From positions 51,194,723 to 51,258,722 of the forward strand of contig OX465584.1 of the NCBI GenBank assembly GCA_950022655.1: DNA of 64,000 bases. Direction: 5' to 3'. Within the stretch, counting starts at the first letter, position 1, and every line of letters starts with the position of its first letter. A program made the translations under genes and the position numbers. Below, one piece after another: positions 1 through 64,000 of this stretch. The DNA comes from Alentia gelatinosa. Its lineage: Eukaryota; Annelida; Polychaeta; Phyllodocida; Polynoidae. The notes under the pieces are model-generated. The model was not told the DNA's origin and did not search any database. It saw only the letters and a program-made list of their open reading frames with translations.

Positions 1-112
1 AATCTTGGCCACCGCATGCCACTCCTGAAGTTATGACTCCGGACTTCACTCGGCTTCGCCTCATGAAGTCACTTTGCCAAACTCCAGTCGTGGAATACGG
101 TGGCCAAGATTA
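1..112. mobile_element. Foldback/MITE-like element, copy 1
   Basis: Inverted ends aatcttggccaccg and cggtggccaagatt enclose about 80 bp. A second copy with the same ends is at 3860-3949. No coding capacity. Confidence 0.7.
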
Positions 113-179
113 AGCCTCATCCAGTTTTACGATAGTACAAAACTATCCCTTCAGTATCTGCGTCATATTCACTATGATA

Positions 180-440
180 TGGGGAAAGGAGCAGGGTGCC
201 AGTGTCTCAGAGGTGTGCCCAGCTGACCATAACCAATCACTCAAGACCGAAATATCTCAAGACCCACTGGTGCTTGAAATGTATGGACTCAGGCAGCTGC
301 AGAAATGGCAAGTTGACTTGGTGCAAGTGGATTACAGAAACGGTCTATAGACTTAATGTAACCCAAAGCTTTCAATTGTTATTCATTTAGGATTGCACGT
401 TCATTCATCAAAGATGAACATGCTATTTGCTCCTAGTTTA
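180..440 (+). repeat. Dispersed repeat, copy 1
   Basis: It aligns along its length with 16862-17125, sharing tgaccataaccaatcac, ccactggtgcttga and tttgctcctac. It may be a MITE; ends are unclear. Confidence 0.6.
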
Positions 441-984
441 CTATACATCAATGACATATGTACCGTAAATGGGCACCGTGTCGCCATATAATGTAAAAAA
501 TACCATACGGAACTCTAAGAAACCCTGTTCTCTAGCCTATGTCAAATAAAACATGGGTTGTGAGGCCACTTTACGGCAAGATTTTATCAATTTAGTGTAT
601 ATAACGAATATATATATCAACCTGTCATGCTTGTACAAGCTACAAAACCCAGTGTGAATTGACGTTTCACACGGAACATAATTCCCATCTCGTTTTTTAG
701 TTTGTACAACATGGTCAGGTCGTATAAATACCGTATTGACTACGTACTTGTAAACTGCCTGCTCCTAACCATGTCGTATTTATACCCGTACGTCACCTAG
801 TGACAGATATATCACTCTGCCTTCAGCATCGGGATATATCTGATCAATAATTTCACCGCATATTTCAATTGTAGTAGCGACTTCGTCGAGTTCCCCTACC
901 CCACCCGTCCTGTTCAGCGTTTATCTCAGAGCTAATATTTCATGTGACACAGATACACTGTGGGCCTCTAGCGGGTAAACGGGA

Positions 985-1460
985 AACCATCGTAAACTCG
1001 TGGTTATCATTTCACATGACACAGGTGTTTGAGCTGATCATGGGCGATCAGAACTCTATGGATTGAAACCAGCGGAAAATGGGATCTCATTGGTTTCTCA
1101 CGAGAAAAGTAGATCAGAAAACTACAGTACTAGGCTTTGATTTCGGCATGGCTCAAAATGAATCATAAGAGAAAACGTATGTCTGCATATAGAAATTCAA
1201 AAAAGAGTAGCTGCATACAGTTTAGAACTGCACGAGAATCTCACTCTCGTGGCCCTTCAACCTCCAGGCCCAGGTCGGGTTCACTATGTCTCTATGTACT
1301 GGAGCAGCTTCAAGCAGATATCACAAAATTCTAATGTTTTATATGTGGTAGGTAACAAAGAGAGTAAGCCAGTTTCCGCGCACTATCTCTGAGACCTTTA
1401 TTACCCTTAGGACAGCGTTGATACTGGTAGACTGCTACCCTCTCAATGCGCCAGGAGACG
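985..1460 (+). repeat. Dispersed ~400-bp repeat, copy 1
   Basis: It is shared with 10085-10500: cgtaaactcgtggttatcat, gcgatcagaact, tcggcatggct, and a small palindrome cacgagaatctcactctcgtg. No coding capacity. Between the two foldback/dispersed repeats (440-985) I see nothing recognisable. Confidence 0.6.
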
Positions 1461-1859
1461 GTTAGTATGGCCCACCACTGGGCTAGAAGCTGGGCTAAAC
1501 CTGCACAATCTAAGGAAGGCAGTGTGACCCGCATGCTGAACGCCTCTGCTTGGAGAGGGACTTTCTTGTCATTTCCAGACCACGTGGTCGGTGACGGGCA
1601 GTACGCGTGCGCAGGTTTTATTGGGGTTGGCTTACGGGGCTGAGAGAAGCATCACAGCCGCAACAAACAGCTAAATCTAATTCCTCCTCGGCTTGGAGAC
1701 AATCTATTTCCTCTAATCGTCGCCATCGTGACGGCGGCCATTAGTGACACCTCAAGCGGCGCATGCGTCAGGCAGGGCGCCGCCTGGTGGCGAGGCTGTC
1801 AGGCGGAGGGTAGGATGTTCCTGGGATTGGGTTTGGAAGGGCTGAGCTGGGACTGAGAT

Positions 1860-2610
1860 TAGAGCAGGCAGAAAGGTGCATACAGAGCTGACCCTGTGCT
1901 TAGGGCCGGCACAAAGGTGCATATAGAGCTGACACTGTGCTTAGGGCTGGCACAAAGGTGCATACAGAGCTGACACTGTGCTTAGGGCCGGCACAAAGGT
2001 GCATATAGACCTGACACTGTGCTTCGGGCTGGCACAAAGGTGCATACAGAGCTGACACTGTGCTTAGAGCTGGCACAAAGGTGCATACAGAGCTGACACT
2101 ATGCTTAAAGCAGGCAGCAAGGTGCAGAAAGAGCTGATGCTCTACTTAGAGCATATAGAGCCGACACAAAGGTGCAGAAAGAGCTGACGCTATGATAGGA
2201 GCAGGCAGAAGGGTGTGCAAAGAGATGATGCTAGGATAAGAGCAGGCAGAAAGGTGCATGCAGAGCTGGCACTCTGATTAAAACAGGCAGAATAGTACGT
2301 AAAGAGCTGACACTGTGGTTAGAGCAGGCAAAAAGATGCATACAAAGCTGTCGCTATGATTAAAACAGGCAGAAAAGTGCACGTATACAGAGTTGACGCT
2401 GTGATTAAAACAGACAAAAAAGTGTGTACAGAATTGACAATGTGATTAAAACAGGCAGAAAGGAGCATACAGTACTGACACTGTGATTTAAATAGGCAGA
2501 AAGGTGCATACAGAGCTGATGCTGTGCTTTAAACAAGAAGTAAGGTGCACACAGAGCCGAGGCTGTGATTAGAGCAGACAGACAGGTGTGTATAGAGCTG
2601 AGGCTATCCT
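1860..2610 (+). repeat. Minisatellite, 41-bp unit, about 18 copies
   Basis: The unit runs like ggcacaaaggtgcatacaga + gctgacactgtgcttagggc. Copies are more alike on the left and more decayed to the right. 1461-1860 before it holds no feature I recognise apart from a GC-rich stretch near 1740-1800. Confidence 0.85.
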
Positions 2611-2699
2611 GGTATTAGCTGCTCCTATCAACAGATGCTTCACAATGTAGGGTAAGATGTGCAGTTTTATTAAGTTTGAACATACAGCAACTGTGGGTA

Positions 2700-2940
2700 T
2701 ACTGTTTTGTTGCAGAACCAGAACCAACATGTAAGAGCAGTTTGTTTTCTACTAAAATTGTGAAAGTTAGGAGACTAATTGCGGGCTATGTTTTCACCTT
2801 TAAAGGATCTGGACCAACATATGAAGGCGGCATATTTCTATGAAGGCGGCATATATCATTGTATCATTTGATATCATGGACAACATGTAAAGAGAGTAAA
2901 TATCAATGTGGGTGGGGCATGTCTATAAACAGTGCATTAT
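2700..2940 (+). repeat. Decayed partial copies of the LDLa exon at 3000
   Basis: Three fragments resemble the acceptor and first bases of the exon: near 2713 (gttgcagaaccagaaccaac + atgtaagagcag), near 2808 (ggatctggaccaacatatga + aggcgg) and near 2872. The last extends furthest: acatgtaaagagagtaaata, then tcaatgtg and gtctataaacagtgc. Confidence 0.75.
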
Positions 2941-2999
2941 TTGTGTGCACAAAAGCTGTGAACGTCCACTAATAGTTATTAATGTTTTTATCTTTACAG

Positions 3000-63329
<60,330 letters not shown>

Positions 63330-63379
63330 GTAAGTACGCAAAGTACCAGCGACACTTCTTTATATAGACAATAACCGAT

Positions 63380-63690
63380 GATTTATCTTTTAACCACGAG
63401 AGATTGACGTGTAGTAATACACCAGTGATAGCGAGTGTATTTCATCGTCAACCTCCACTGCTTAACAAAGCCGACCGTCCAAAAACTATGTATTGTTGTA
63501 TTTCTTACCCATGGACATTAACGATAATTTCTATTCCTAGAAATTCGATAATGAGTTTAGAAAAGCCGTGAACCATGGTTGTGGTTTACGGCCACCAATA
63601 AACAATGGGAAGTGGTTTACTCTAGCCCCATACATTTTCAATGGGGACTTCGTAACCCATGGGTAAGAAATATGACTACACCTATTCAGT
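63380..63690. repeat. Foldback-family fragment
   Basis: It holds gattgacgtgtagtaataca and catggttgtggtttacggcc, with ttcaatggggacttcgtaac, relatives of 37360-37740. 62223-63203 before the EGF exon has no recognised feature. A pogo-MITE scrap lies at 63735-63815. Confidence 0.5.
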
Positions 63691-63879
63691 TCACAGGGAT
63701 GGAAGTTTGTACCGCGTTTACCTGCGAGGTGAGCCATTGGGGCACCCCGTGTAAAGGGACACCTTTCCAGGCAACTATTCCTTCTACTAGATGTTTGATT
63801 TAGGGGACACCGCACATATATGTATCATATATATTTATACTTTATTGTAATACTGTACCACTAAACATGGAATACATAC

Positions 63880-64000
63880 ACAATGCTGACTGGTTTAAGA
63901 TAAAAGCGGCCGTATGCTCCGAGGAACATACTATCTTTCCGTATGCACTATTTTTCCGTATGCGCCCCCGGAGCATACAACATATATCCATATGCGCCGG
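63880..64000 (+). mobile_element. Foldback element F2, copy 3 (cut by window end)
   Basis: It holds gactggtttaagataaaagc, ggccgtatgctccgaggaac and atttttccgtatgcgccccc, as at 39126. The internal hairpin is shortened. Confidence 0.7.

Overview
This is animal genomic DNA. It contains small exons with GT-AG introns, many dispersed repeats, and many tandem arrays inside introns. Its backbone is one plus-strand gene, an LRP4 orthologue (low-density lipoprotein receptor-related protein 4). I place 20 consecutive coding exons between 3000 and 63329, 3,360 nt or 1,120 codons. They encode the last three LDLa repeats, two EGF modules, three complete YWTD beta-propellers and the EGF module after each propeller. 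The gene runs off both ends: earlier LDLa repeats, propeller 4, the membrane segment and the cytoplasmic tail lie outside. No exon carries a stop or frameshift and all splice phases agree, so the gene looks functional. The organism is probably a cephalochordate (amphioxus, Branchiostoma). That is an inference from the deuterostome-like LRP4 sequence, the repeat types and the minisatellites at exon borders; nothing in the window proves it.

Layout. 1-2999 is intron with dispersed repeats, a 41-bp minisatellite and decayed copies of the next exon. 3000-3119 is an LDLa exon. 3120-31777 is a 28.7-kb intron filled with mobile DNA. It holds SINE-like units, foldback elements, a CR1/L2-type LINE on the minus strand (about 19771-25047) and an apparently intact Ngaro-type tyrosine-recombinase retrotransposon on the plus strand (25786-31012). 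31778-63329 holds the other 19 exons, separated by 0.2-4.2 kb introns containing MITEs and minisatellites.

Two things stand out. First, around many LRP4 exons the adjoining intron contains tandem or decayed copies of the exon's own edge, splice site included. There are 6 copies of a donor after 59541, 14 copies of an acceptor before 62000, about 15 donor copies after 34062, and 3 decayed copies of an exon after 37201. These look like minisatellites seeded at exon-intron junctions. Second, the LINE's first protein has a coiled coil and an L1-ORF1-like RNA-binding region, followed by what looks like a NADAR (YbiA-like ADP-ribose glycosidase) domain. A separate SGNH-hydrolase ORF follows it. I do not know of a described LINE with this combination.

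The retroelements are selfish passengers, not partners of LRP4. The LINE sits inside an older repeat that also occurs near 11640. The Ngaro element sits inside a host tandem repeat, and its split direct repeats look identical, so it is probably young. Pogo-like, piggyBac-like and other foldback MITEs are nested among the arrays; one MITE end seems to have become part of a minisatellite.
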